Below are positions 52,229-61,825 of a stretch of 64,000 nucleotides of DNA, one piece after another. The notes under the pieces are model-generated. The model did not search any database. It was given only the letters and a program-made list of their open reading frames with translations, and was not told the DNA's origin. The stretch is taken from NCBI RefSeq assembly GCF_001641635.1, contig NZ_LUUB01000079.1, positions 391,308-455,307 on the forward strand. Direction: 5' to 3'. Position numbers and translations under genes: made by a program. This stretch comes from Bradyrhizobium centrolobii. GTDB lineage: Bacteria > Pseudomonadota > Alphaproteobacteria > Rhizobiales > Xanthobacteraceae. The first letter of the stretch is position 1. Every line of letters begins with the position of its first letter.

Positions 52229-55200
52229 GCGTATCTGCGCCGTTTATTACGCGTCCGATCGCTACCGCGTTGTTGAGTCTTGCGGTGCTCATCGCGGGCG
52301 GCCTTGGATTCAGACTGCTTCCGGTCTCCTCGTTGCCCGAGATCGACTTCCCGACTGTTCAAGTCTCGACCCAGCTTCCGGGTGCAAGCCCGGACACGAT
52401 GGCCTCCCTGGTCACGACACCGTTGGAGCAGCAGTTGGGGCAGATCGCGGGCGTGACGCTGATGACCTCGACAAGCTCTTTCGGCATCAGCGTAATCACC
52501 ATGCAGTTTGTCCTCGATCGGGACATCGATTCCGTCGGGCAGGATGTACAGGCCGCCATCAATGCGGCTGCGGCTTCACTGCCGAGCGGTCTGCCTTACC
52601 CGCCGGTGTACAAAAAGGTGAATCCGGCGGACCAGCCCATTCTCATCCTGGCACTAACGTCCGAAGCGTACCCAATCACGAAGATCCAGGACATCGCCGA
52701 CACGGTGCTTGCGCAGAAGCTGAGCGAGGTGACTGGCGTTGGCGCGGTGACGATCCAGGGTGGGCAGAAGCCTGCGGTGCGGGTCCAGGTCAATCCGGCC
52801 CAGCTCGCTGCCTACAATTTGAGCCTGGAACAGGTCCGCACGGTTTTGGGGCGCACGAATGTCGATCAACCGAAGGGCAGCTTTGACGGACCCAATCAGG
52901 CATTCACGATTGCGGCCAATGACCAGATACTGGTGGCTGATTCCTATGCTGACGTAATCCTCGCGTACCGCAACGGCGCGCCGGTCCGCGTGCGCGACGT
53001 TGGTACCGCGGTTCACGGAGCCGAGAACGCGAAAGTCGGTGCTTCGCTCAACGGGCAGCCCGCCGTCATCCTCGACGTCCAGCGCCAACCGGCGAGCAAC
53101 ATCATTCAGACGGTTGATCGGATTCAGGAGCTTCTGCCACGGCTGCGAGCGGGTCTGCCGCCGGAGGTCCGTTTGACGATTCTCAGTGATCGGACGCAGA
53201 CCATCCGAGCCAGCATCGCCGATGTTGAGTTCACGCTGATGCTCACAACAGCCCTCGTGGTACTAGTGATGTTTCTGTTTCTTCGCCGCTTCTGGGCAAC
53301 CGTCATCCCGAGCGTCGCGATCCCGCTGTCGATCGTTGGCACGTTCGGCGTCATGTATTTGGCGGGCTTCGGCCTCGACAACCTCTCCCTCATGGCGCTC
53401 ACGGTCGCGACCGGCTTCCTGGTCGATGATGCCATCGTCATGATCGAGAACATCGTGCGCCGGATGGAAGACGGCGAGACCGCGCTGGAGGCCGCCTACA
53501 AAGGCGCACGCCAGATTGGGTTCACGATCGTGTCCCTAACGGTGTCGATCATCGCGGTGTTCATCCCGCTGCTTTTTATGCGCGGCATCGTCGGGCGATT
53601 GTTCCGGGAGTTCTCCGTGACGCTGTCGGTCACCATCGTGGTGTCAGCTATCGTATCGCTGACGCTCACTCCAATGATGTGCGGGCACCTCCTGCGCCGG
53701 GAGCAGGGGCGGCGGAGCAACGCGTTCTTACGGATTTCCGAGCATGCGTTTGCCGCGACGCTCGCGCTCTACGAACGCAGCCTCGCATGGGTGATGCGAC
53801 GGGAAGCGGCGACCCTTGCGGTTGCAGTGGCGACGCTACTTACGACCATCATGCTTTACCTTGTTGTACCGAAGGGCTTCCTGCCCGTGCAGGACACCGG
53901 CGTGATCGTCGCGACGACCGATGCGGAGCCTGGGATATCGTTTCATAAGATGGTGCGGCTGCAGGCTCGGGCCGCCGAGATTGCGCTGCGCGATGCGGAC
54001 GTTGCCGGGGTGGATTCCTTCGTTGGTGTCGGCCTCGTCAATTCGACACCGAATACGGGACGCTTGACTATCGTGCTCAAGCGCCGGGACCAGCGAACCG
54101 AGTCGGCCGCCAAGATCGCGCGCCGGCTGCGTAGCGCAATGGCGCAGGTGGAGGGACTCTCGATCTACCTCCAGCCCGCACCCGAGATTCAGATCGGCAC
54201 GCGCACCAGCAGGACCCAGTACCAGTACATCCTGGTTGACGCGAACCCCGTGGAGCTGGCCGACTGGGCCTCAAGGCTGCTTGAAAAGCTGCGCTCATCG
54301 CCGTCGCTTCAGAACGTCGCTAGCGATCAGCAGACTGGCGGCCTTGCGGTCGACGTCGTGATCAACCGCGACAAGGCCGGCCAGCTCGGGGTGCTGCCGC
54401 AGACTATTGACGATACACTTTACGACGCCTTCGGGCAGCGCCAGGTCTCGACCATCTACACGCAGCAGAACCAGTATCACGTCGTGCTGGAGGTGGCGCC
54501 GGATTTCCAGCTCGACCCTATCGAGCTGGGACGCCTCTACGTGCCCTCGAGCCAGGGCGTGCAGGTCCCGCTTGAAAGCTTCGCGACGGTACGCCACGGG
54601 AATGCCCCCCTTGCAATCACACATCAGGGCCTTTTTTCAGCCGTCACGCTTTCCTTCGATCCGGCGCCGGGCGTCTCGCTCGGGGGGGCGGTGCGGATCG
54701 TGCGCGAATCCGAGAACGCCATCGGCATGCCCGATTCGGTGATTGGGTCGTTTGCTGGAGAGGCAGCCGAGTTCCAAGCCTCGCTCGCAAGCGAGGTCTG
54801 GCTGATCCTCGCTGCCGTGATCGCAGTCTACATCGTGCTCGGTGTGCTCTATGAGAGCACCATTCATCCGATTACGATCTTATCGACCTTGCCTTCGGCG
54901 GGAATCGGGGCGTTGATCGCGCTCATGATCACGGGCAACGATCTGTCGCTGATAGCGGTCATTGCAATCATCCTCCTCATCGGGATCGTCAAGAAGAACG
55001 CGATCATCATGATCGATTTCGCGCTGGACGCGGAGCGGACCCAAGGGCTGCAGCCCCGGCAAGCGATCTTCGATGCCTCGCTCAAACGCTTCCGCCCGAT
55101 CATGATGACGACGATGGCGGCTCTGCTCGGCGCCGTTCCGCTCGCGTTCGGTACCGGTCCCGGATCAGAGCTGCGCCGCCCACTCGGGATTGCAATCATC

Positions 55201-55323
55201 GGCGGCCTGCTGCTCAGCCAGTTCCTGACGCTGTACACGACACCGGTGATCTACGTGGCGCTGGACCGAGTCCAAACGGCGCTTCGACAGCGCATGCGAA
55301 TGGTCATGGATACCGCGGAGTGA
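52225..55323 (+). CDS. RND efflux permease, first pump subunit (MdtB-like)
   Basis: This 1032-residue AcrB-superfamily pump has the proton-relay aspartates in TM4 (FLVDDAIVMIENIVRRM), twelve predicted helices and two porter loops. Together with the second pump gene and the adaptor it gives the MdtABC arrangement, in which two different RND subunits form a heterotrimer. In E. coli MdtABC exports bile salts, novobiocin and some metal-linked compounds; the substrate here is unknown. Its ATG overlaps the adaptor stop by four bases. Confidence 0.92.
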   Translation: MSVSAPFITRPIATALLSLAVLIAGGLGFRLLPVSSLPEIDFPTVQVSTQLPGASPDTMASLVTTPLEQQLGQIAGVTLMTSTSSFGISVITMQFVLDRDIDSVGQDVQAAINAAAASLPSGLPYPPVYKKVNPADQPILILALTSEAYPITKIQDIADTVLAQKLSEVTGVGAVTIQGGQKPAVRVQVNPAQLAAYNLSLEQVRTVLGRTNVDQPKGSFDGPNQAFTIAANDQILVADSYADVILAYRNGAPVRVRDVGTAVHGAENAKVGASLNGQPAVILDVQRQPASNIIQTVDRIQELLPRLRAGLPPEVRLTILSDRTQTIRASIADVEFTLMLTTALVVLVMFLFLRRFWATVIPSVAIPLSIVGTFGVMYLAGFGLDNLSLMALTVATGFLVDDAIVMIENIVRRMEDGETALEAAYKGARQIGFTIVSLTVSIIAVFIPLLFMRGIVGRLFREFSVTLSVTIVVSAIVSLTLTPMMCGHLLRREQGRRSNAFLRISEHAFAATLALYERSLAWVMRREAATLAVAVATLLTTIMLYLVVPKGFLPVQDTGVIVATTDAEPGISFHKMVRLQARAAEIALRDADVAGVDSFVGVGLVNSTPNTGRLTIVLKRRDQRTESAAKIARRLRSAMAQVEGLSIYLQPAPEIQIGTRTSRTQYQYILVDANPVELADWASRLLEKLRSSPSLQNVASDQQTGGLAVDVVINRDKAGQLGVLPQTIDDTLYDAFGQRQVSTIYTQQNQYHVVLEVAPDFQLDPIELGRLYVPSSQGVQVPLESFATVRHGNAPLAITHQGLFSAVTLSFDPAPGVSLGGAVRIVRESENAIGMPDSVIGSFAGEAAEFQASLASEVWLILAAVIAVYIVLGVLYESTIHPITILSTLPSAGIGALIALMITGNDLSLIAVIAIILLIGIVKKNAIIMIDFALDAERTQGLQPRQAIFDASLKRFRPIMMTTMAALLGAVPLAFGTGPGSELRRPLGIAIIGGLLLSQFLTLYTTPVIYVALDRVQTALRQRMRMVMDTAE

Positions 55324-55359
55324 AGTAGTCCTGCGCCCAGTTCCGGTCGGAGCTTCATC

Positions 55360-58300
55360 GTGAGCGTTCTCGAGATCTGTCTGCGGCGACCAATCGGCAT
55401 CAGCCTGTTGATGCTGGCGCTACTCTTGAGCGGCGGGCTTGCATTCTCGTTCCTGCCCGTGGCGTCCCTTCCCCGGGTCGACTATCCGACGATCATGGTC
55501 ACGGCCGCGCTTCCGGGCGCCGAGCCTCAGACGATGGCCACGGCAGTCGCGGCGCCTCTGGAGCGGCGCATCGGGCAGATCGCCGGGGTCACGGAACTCA
55601 CCAGTTCGAGCCTCCTCGGCATTACTACCGTTGTCGTCCAGTTCGAGCTCAGCCGCGACATCAACGCGGCCGCCCGCGATGTGCAGGCGGCGATCAATGC
55701 GGCGGCGCCCGATCTTCCGACCGGCATGTCGACCCCACCAACTTGGCGCAAGAACAACCCCTCGGCGGCGCCCGTCCTGATACTGGCCCTGACGTCCGAC
55801 GCGCTTCCGCCAGGCGCGGTCTACGAGGCGGCACAGACAATCCTGGCCCAACAGCTCTCCCAGGTGGAGGGGGTCGGGCAAGTCACGGTCAACGGCTCCG
55901 AGAAGCCGGCGGTGCGCGTCCAGGTCAATCCAGCGGCGCTAGCCGCGATGGGCCTCGGCCTTGAAGACGTACGGACCGCCCTGAATGGCGTTAACGCGGC
56001 GGGACCAAAGGGCCGCATAGACGCTCCGGATGTCTCTTACTTCGTCCGCGTCAATGACCAAATGCGCAAGGCCGATGAATACAAATCAACGATCCTTCGC
56101 ACGCGCCGTGGCACGCCTATCCGGCTCGATGCGGTCGCTTCAGTCGTTGACAGCGTCGAAAACGTCCGCACCTCGGGATGGTTCAACAATCAGCCTGCGG
56201 TGCTGGTTTTCGTTTTCAAGGAGGCGAGCGCCAATGTCATCGAAACGGTCGATCGTATCCGGGCACTCCTTCCAACCCTTCGGGCCTGGCTCCCGCCGGC
56301 AATAGACCTTTCTGTGATGAGCGATCGGACGGAAACGATCCGCGCCAGCGTGCATGAGGTCGAGCTTGCTCTTCTGATCAGCCTCGGGCTCATCGTGACG
56401 ATAGTTCTCGTGTTCCTAGGGCGGCCTTGGGCCACCCTGGCGGCCGCAATCACGATCCCGCTATCGATCGCCGGGACATTCGGAGCGATGTACCTGCTAG
56501 GTTACAGCGTCGACAACTTGTCTCTGATGGCGCTCACGATTGCGACCGGATTCATTGTGGACGACGCGATAGTGGTCATCGAAGCGATCAGCCGCCGAAT
56601 GAGCGGCCACGAGCAGGCGTTCGAGGCGGCCCTCGGGGCGGCTCGCAAGATCGGTTTCACCGTGGTGTCGATCAGTGTGTCGTTGATCGCCGCCTTGATC
56701 CCGCTGCTGTTCATGGGTGGCATGATCGGACGGATCTTTCGCGAATTCTCGGTCACGCTGGCGCTAGCCATAACTGTGTCCGCTGTGGTGTCGCTCACGT
56801 TGATACCGGTCATGGGCGCTTATCTTGGGCATGCCCGCACAGAGGCGCGTGCACCTGTGCTTGGGCACGTCTTCCAGAAAGTGCTTGCGGGGTATGAGTC
56901 CCTCCTCATCCTCGTCTTGCGCCATCGTCCTGCCATCCTCGTCGTGATGGGGGCGACCGTGCTGGCAACCGTTGCTCTCTGGATGCAGGTGCCAAAAGGA
57001 TTCTTCCCCCAGCAGGACACTGGCGCCATTGTTGGCATCGCCGAGGCACCGATGACCGTTTCCTTTCGGGCCATGAGCGAGCGGGTCCAGGACCTCATGC
57101 GCATTCTGTTGAAGGATCCGGCCGTCGCAAGGGTAGGGAGTTATACCGGGCAGTCGGGTGGCGCCACGAACCAGGCGCGGATCTTCATCGCCCTGAAGCC
57201 GCTTGCCGAGCGTGGTCTCGACACGGACCGGGTGATCGCCCGATTGCGGCGGGCGACCCGCGAGGTGCAGGGGGTTGCGCTATACATGGTCTCCGTCCAG
57301 GACCTGCGCGTGGGCGGTCGGATCTCGAAGGCGCAATATCAGTACACCATCACCGGACCGGATCTGGGTGAATTGGAGACATGGGCAGCACGGCTTGTCG
57401 AGCGGCTGAAAGAATTTCCCGAGCTGCGGGACGTAACCACCGATCTTGAAACGGGCGCGCTGCAGACGATGCTCGTCATCGACCGCGACGCGGCGGCCCG
57501 CCTTCAGGCAGCGCCCAATGATATCGACCAGACCCTCAATGATGCGTTCGGGCAACGCCTGGTGTCGGCGATTTATGCCCCGCATTTCACCTACCATGTG
57601 GTCCTCGAGGCGAGCCCGGAGCTTCAGGAGGATCCTTCTTCGCTGGCGAAGGTGTACGTGGCCGGCCCCGGCGGGAAGCAGATCCCGCTAGCGAGCGCTG
57701 TCAGGGTGGAGCACGGCGTCCAGATGAACTCCGTCGCCCATCAGGGACAGGCGCCCGCCGTGACACTGACATTTTCCATGCGGCCGGGGGTCGCGATCCA
57801 GCGGGGGACCGAGATTGTTGAGCGGACCATGCGAGAGCTCGGCGCACCGAGCGGTATCCAGGGAAGCTTTCAAGGCAGCGCGAGGGCATTTACCGAAACG
57901 CTCGCCACCCTGCCTGCGTTGATCGCGGTGGCCCTTATCGCCGTCTACATCATCCTCGGCGTCCTCTACGAGAGCGTCATTCATCCCGTGACGATCCTCT
58001 CGACCCTTCCATCAGCCGGTATCGGCGCCATCCTGGCGCTGTGGGCAACCGGGCACCCACTCGATCTTATCGGGGTGGTCGGGATCATCCTCCTCATCGG
58101 TATCGTCAAGAAGAACGCCATCATGATGATCGACTATGCGCTCGTCGCTGAGCGTGAGGGCGGCCGCTCGCCGGAACAGGCGATCTTCGAGGCATGCCGG
58201 CTGCGGTTTCGTCCCATCATGATGACGACCCTGACAGCAATCCTGGGCGCCGTGCCGCTGGCAATCGGAACCGGTGTGGGGGCTGAGCTTCGCCAGCCGC

Positions 58301-58446
58301 TCGGCATCTCGATTATCGGCGGACTGGTGGTGAGCCAGTTATTAACGTTGTTCACGACGCCGGTCATCTATCTGGCGCTCGACCGGCTGCGCCCCGAGGC
58401 GCCAGGGCGCCGCTTTGCACGACGAGTCTCGCGAGTTCGCACATGA
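55360..58446 (+). CDS. RND efflux permease, second pump subunit (MdtC-like)
   Basis: This 1028-residue paralogue of the preceding pump starts at GTG 55360 (MSVLEICLRRPIGISLLM), 36 bases after it. TM4 keeps both aspartates (FIVDDAIVVIEAISRRM), and the C-terminal membrane half has LIGIVKKNAIMMIDYAL. Two adjacent, clearly diverged pump subunits support a heteromeric MdtBC-type complex. The stop overlaps the next gene (ATGA), so the membrane protein downstream is translated with the pump. Confidence 0.92.
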   Translation: MSVLEICLRRPIGISLLMLALLLSGGLAFSFLPVASLPRVDYPTIMVTAALPGAEPQTMATAVAAPLERRIGQIAGVTELTSSSLLGITTVVVQFELSRDINAAARDVQAAINAAAPDLPTGMSTPPTWRKNNPSAAPVLILALTSDALPPGAVYEAAQTILAQQLSQVEGVGQVTVNGSEKPAVRVQVNPAALAAMGLGLEDVRTALNGVNAAGPKGRIDAPDVSYFVRVNDQMRKADEYKSTILRTRRGTPIRLDAVASVVDSVENVRTSGWFNNQPAVLVFVFKEASANVIETVDRIRALLPTLRAWLPPAIDLSVMSDRTETIRASVHEVELALLISLGLIVTIVLVFLGRPWATLAAAITIPLSIAGTFGAMYLLGYSVDNLSLMALTIATGFIVDDAIVVIEAISRRMSGHEQAFEAALGAARKIGFTVVSISVSLIAALIPLLFMGGMIGRIFREFSVTLALAITVSAVVSLTLIPVMGAYLGHARTEARAPVLGHVFQKVLAGYESLLILVLRHRPAILVVMGATVLATVALWMQVPKGFFPQQDTGAIVGIAEAPMTVSFRAMSERVQDLMRILLKDPAVARVGSYTGQSGGATNQARIFIALKPLAERGLDTDRVIARLRRATREVQGVALYMVSVQDLRVGGRISKAQYQYTITGPDLGELETWAARLVERLKEFPELRDVTTDLETGALQTMLVIDRDAAARLQAAPNDIDQTLNDAFGQRLVSAIYAPHFTYHVVLEASPELQEDPSSLAKVYVAGPGGKQIPLASAVRVEHGVQMNSVAHQGQAPAVTLTFSMRPGVAIQRGTEIVERTMRELGAPSGIQGSFQGSARAFTETLATLPALIAVALIAVYIILGVLYESVIHPVTILSTLPSAGIGAILALWATGHPLDLIGVVGIILLIGIVKKNAIMMIDYALVAEREGGRSPEQAIFEACRLRFRPIMMTTLTAILGAVPLAIGTGVGAELRQPLGISIIGGLVVSQLLTLFTTPVIYLALDRLRPEAPGRRFARRVSRVRT

Positions 58447-59741
58447 ATGAGACGCAGCACGACACGAGAAGAATCGCCGTATTGAAGGTATGGTATCTTC
58501 TTGTGGTGATGGCGGTCGTGTTCGTGGTGCCAGCGCTGCCGCTGAGCCAGCCGTTGCGGTGGCTTGCAATCTCTGCCCTCGCAGTCGTCCAGGGCATCGT
58601 CCTTTTGGCATACGGTGTCGCGTTCGGAGACGTCGCCCGCCTGGCGTTGCGGCTCAAATGGCTGTTCGTGTTCCTGATCGGTGTGTACGCCCTGCTTCCG
58701 CCAGCGAATCCATCCGAAAGGGACGTGCTGGTCGACTGGCATATTCCCGGGCTTGGGTGGGCGCTGTCGATCAACCTGAGCGGGCTCGAGCATGCCGGAC
58801 TCATGTGTTTGCAGATCATCACTGTCCTGCTGACCTCGGCGGTCGTGCGCTTAACGGGAAGGGGGCGCGATCTGATCGATGGCTTGCAGGCATTCCGGTT
58901 ACCGCCACTGTTCGTTCACGCGCTCGACCGGACCCTGGCGCTCCTCGAAGGTACCCAAAGGAGAGGGCGCGGAGCGCGCCGCGCACGCGATCGGGCGTCC
59001 AGGTCAGAATCGTTTGCCGTCTTGCGCCAATTTCTGCGTGGCGATGTGGGTGCCTTTGCCGACACGATCCGGGCGAACATCGCGCTAGCAGAGGGCCAGG
59101 CCGGTTCCGATCCTGATGCCCGCGTCGGGGATGGATTTGCCCATGACGTCGCGGTGATCACGGGCATCGCCCTGTGCATGGCGTCGCTCAAGATGCTCAA
59201 GATCCTGCCCGGTCTGCCCTTTGCGTCAGGCCATAAAACGTTCCTGCTGTTTCCGCTCTACGTCGTCGCCGCGCGGCTCACCCGATCTCGGTGGGGCGCT
59301 ACGGCGGCAGGTTCGATCATGGGCGTCATCGGTTTCCTCCAGGGCGACGGCCGGTTCGGAGCGCTTGAAATCCTCAAGCATATCGCGCCCGGCGTGGTCA
59401 TCGATCTCGGCGAGCCGTTGGTTCGGCGATGGCCATCGTGGGCGCTCGGCTACTGCGTGCTCGGCTTCTTTGCGGCTATCGCCCGCACCGCAACCGAATT
59501 TGCCGTCGTGCTTTTGCTCGGTGCCCGGGCCGAGATCTATCTCTTTCCCGCCGTTAAGCTGGTCCCGAACCTGATTGCCGGGGTGCTCAGCGGTTTCGCG
59601 GCGGTGGTCGTCCTGCGCGTCGTGGAGGCGCAGAAATCGTCGCCGACGTCCGAAGCGGGGCCGAGCTCGCGCGCGCTGCACGAAGCCGCCTCGCGACGGG
59701 CCGACGAGGACTTGGGCGGTGGACGCAGTGAATCGTCCTGA
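58443..59741 (+). CDS. Membrane protein resembling an ECF T-component fused to an S-component
   Basis: This 432-residue protein has two membrane halves. The N-terminal half (about residues 10-190) has four or five helices and a cytoplasmic Arg-rich stretch (GTQRRGRGARRARDRASRS), placed where EcfT proteins carry their coupling helices; GLEHAGLMCLQIITVLLTSAVVRLTGRG resembles EcfT. The C-terminal half (about 230-410) has six short helices with a LPGLPFASGHKTFLLFPLYV segment, like substrate-binding S-components. No ECF ATPase is nearby. The gene overlaps the pump stop by four bases. The assignment is by pattern and unverified; it may be an uncharacterised membrane protein family. Confidence 0.55.
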   Translation: MNETQHDTRRIAVLKVWYLLVVMAVVFVVPALPLSQPLRWLAISALAVVQGIVLLAYGVAFGDVARLALRLKWLFVFLIGVYALLPPANPSERDVLVDWHIPGLGWALSINLSGLEHAGLMCLQIITVLLTSAVVRLTGRGRDLIDGLQAFRLPPLFVHALDRTLALLEGTQRRGRGARRARDRASRSESFAVLRQFLRGDVGAFADTIRANIALAEGQAGSDPDARVGDGFAHDVAVITGIALCMASLKMLKILPGLPFASGHKTFLLFPLYVVAARLTRSRWGATAAGSIMGVIGFLQGDGRFGALEILKHIAPGVVIDLGEPLVRRWPSWALGYCVLGFFAAIARTATEFAVVLLLGARAEIYLFPAVKLVPNLIAGVLSGFAAVVVLRVVEAQKSSPTSEAGPSSRALHEAASRRADEDLGGGRSESS

Positions 59742-59819
59742 AGCGGGAACTCCGGTCGATTTGCTTTAAGGTTACCCGCGTTTGCGCTCCGCATCGCGCC
59801 GACGAGCTGCGTTGCCGCG

Positions 59820-60077
59820 CTACTGGAGGCCCCGGTTTTCCAGGGCGGTCTTGCATTTTTCCGACAATGCGTCCGGGTTCTGGCTTCGCAGGCAGCGGCC
59901 GGCTCTTCGCCCCTGACCACCGCAGAGTTTCTCGATCTCGGGCTGGCAGGCGCTGCGAACCTGTCCCTCGCTGTGTGTGGTGTCCCCCGATTCTTTGCCG
60001 CGCTGATCCTGAGCGGGTACGCCTTGGATGCACCAAATCAATATCAGCGCGCTCAAAACTACTCGCATCATGGCCAT
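59820..60077 (-). CDS. Small exported Cys-rich protein
   Basis: This encodes 85 residues with a signal peptide (MRVVLSALILIWCIQGVPA) and a mature region containing CQPEIEKLCGGQGRRAGRCL and a later LSEKCKTAL, a spacing like the cysteine-rich GLG1-type repeat found in small alphaproteobacterial secreted proteins. The start is ATG 60077, with other ATGs six and nine bases later. It converges with the T-S fusion gene. The function is unknown. Confidence 0.6.
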   Translation of the reverse strand: MAMMRVVLSALILIWCIQGVPAQDQRGKESGDTTHSEGQVRSACQPEIEKLCGGQGRRAGRCLRSQNPDALSEKCKTALENRGLQ

Positions 60078-61118
60078 TCTCGTGCTTGCGATATCGGTCT
60101 CGTGCAATTGTAGGTGCGTGCCGACATCGCGCCTCGCCGCATGTCTTGCGGTTGTCATTGTCCGCGAAAGCGAAGGCCGATCCGATCGCGCGAACGGCCA
60201 AACTCTTAGCAGCGAGAAATGTTCCAGCATGGTTTCTTGGCTGCATGCGGAGGGCCGTGACCGGCTCAGCATGTACGATCGGCGGACGCCGCGCAGAGCC
60301 GGGACGTTCATCGAACGTGTGGAAGCGGCCGCAATGCGAGGGGACGCACCACGGCTGAATTTTGCTGATGACCGGTTGCCATCATCCGGCATTCGGAGCG
60401 CGCGGCAACCTAGGACGAGACAGCGTCCGATCCAAGTTGCCTGGAGAAAAGCTCGCTCCGCGCGCATTCGGTCAGTGACAAACTTCGGTCTCGATCCATT
60501 GGGCGCCAGGGACAAATTTCAGTCTCGCCATCGCCCTGGCGCGTGAAAAACGCTGCCGGGCCGTAAAGCTCAATCCCTTCATCGAAGCCAGTGACAGAAT
60601 CGAGCAGAGGCCCAGTGACAAAATCAAACGCGAACGACACAGAGCCGACAAATGTGCTGTCCGATGCGATCTGAGTCTGAGAACGAGAAAAGGGTAACGA
60701 TTTCAACACCACCGCGCCATCAATTGTGAGTCTTTAGAAGTCCCATTCTGAGTCGACGGAATCAAAATGAGTCGAATTTTGAGTCTGCGGAACCCGCCAT
60801 AAATCGTTGATATATTAGCATTTCTCGCGAGTTTTGAGCTGCCGAGCGCGGGCATGCCGTGACGAGCTCGTCCGACAGAACCGAACGGGCTGGCGAGCTG
60901 GGTCCCCCTGCATTCAAGGCCGCCGCCATCGCAAGTTCTCGCCGCAGCGAGGACAGCTATCGACGATTTGACACTTCGATTCCGGATCGAAATTCAAAAC
61001 AGCGATCGACCAGACGAGGCGGTGAGGGGCGGGGGATCAGGAGCTGGAGATCTCCTAGTTGCCTCGCACGCGCGACGGGAGTGGAGCCCGCAACCCCTGA
61101 GCGCTTTGCAGATCCTGG
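60078..61118. other. Gene-free kilobase at the right edge of the accessory block
   Basis: No gene is supported in these 1041 bases. Plus-strand frames at 60028-60546 and 60859-61155 and a long minus-strand frame (from 60515) have no family features beyond the small exported protein. The region carries clustered short direct repeats (60474-60785) and, near 61075-61110, a minus-strand stretch resembling a degenerate tRNA anticodon loop and T-arm. It looks like decayed mobile DNA before the bioR gene. Confidence 0.5.
60474..60785. repeat. Array of short direct repeats (AGTGACA-type, then TGAGTC)
   Basis: AGTGACA occurs at 60474, 60590 and 60614, with a variant AGGGACA at 60508. TGAGTC follows at 60672, 60727, 60749, 60768 and 60780, several continuing as TGAGTCTG or TGAGTCGA. 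Clustered, irregularly spaced short repeats like these are typical of transposase-binding arrays at the ends of Mu/Tn7/Tn552-like transposons. No transposase gene is present. The identification is inference. Confidence 0.45.
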
Positions 61119-61757
61119 TCAGGACGCGGGCAGGGCAAGACGCTCGATCGTTTGAATATGGCGTGCGAGCAAGCTGCAGGCTTGTTCGATGTTGCGTGCA
61201 CGCAGGGCCTGCAGGATCAAGCGATGATCCTGATTGGGACGCGGGCGCCAGCCGGCGTTGCGAGCCATAGCAAACACCAATCGCGAATTTGCGAGCTGCA
61301 AGCCGTCGAGGCTGGCGAGCAGGCGCGGCATCGCGCAAGGCGCCACCAGCGCGTGATGAAAGGCGCGATTGGCCAACTCGAAATCCTGAATCGTCTCGGC
61401 ATTGTCGCCTTCAATCAGGGTGAGCTCGATCCGTGCCAAATGGGCCGATGTGAACTTGGGGGCTGCATTGCGCAACGCGACCACCTCCAGCGCGGCACGC
61501 ATCTCGGCGATCTCTTTCACCGACTTGGTATCGAGCGGGGCGACCCGCACACCGCGACGGGGCACGGCAACGACCAGATGCTGAGCCTCCAATCGCCTGA
61601 ATGCCTCGCGCACCGGGACGTGGCTCGAATGGAACTCTCGCGCGACATGATCCTGTCGGAGCGGGGAGTCCGGCGGCAAGGCGCCGCTGATGATGCGCTC
61701 GCCGATCGACTCGGCAATGCGCCCGGCGGTCGTCGCGTTTCCGCTCTCGGTTATCAT
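61119..61757 (-). CDS. bioR: Biotin operon repressor BioR (GntR family)
   Basis: This 212-residue regulator has a GntR winged helix (GRIAESIGERIISGALPP, REAFRRLEAQHLVVAVPRRGVRV) and an FCD effector domain (EIAEMRAALEVVALRNAA, FHHALVAPCAMPRLLASLDGL). Its position, divergent from bioB, and the three TTATCTAT-containing boxes in the shared region identify it as BioR, the biotin repressor of Alphaproteobacteria. One box overlaps its own start codon, so it should repress itself. It replaces the bifunctional BirA repressor of enterobacteria. Confidence 0.9.
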   Translation of the reverse strand: MITESGNATTAGRIAESIGERIISGALPPDSPLRQDHVAREFHSSHVPVREAFRRLEAQHLVVAVPRRGVRVAPLDTKSVKEIAEMRAALEVVALRNAAPKFTSAHLARIELTLIEGDNAETIQDFELANRAFHHALVAPCAMPRLLASLDGLQLANSRLVFAMARNAGWRPRPNQDHRLILQALRARNIEQACSLLARHIQTIERLALPAS

Positions 61758-61770
61758 AGATTATCTATCG
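61753..61770. promoter_or_regulatory. BioR operator overlapping the bioR start codon
   Basis: ATCATAGATTAT at 61753-61764 is followed at once by TTATCTATCG (61761-61770, overlapping). It matches the known BioR consensus TTATMKATAA at most positions. The bioR ATG is at 61757-61755, inside the site, so bound BioR would block its own expression. Confidence 0.7.
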
Positions 61771-61825
61771 CAAAATCGAGTGCACTCTCAGCCAGCCTTC
61801 GCTAAGCATTAGATGAAAGGTCTAT

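Noticed and set aside
60859..61155. 98-codon plus-strand open frame containing ATGVEPATP
   Set aside because: This peptide pattern commonly arises from antisense translation of tRNA-like sequence; it overlaps the bioR end.
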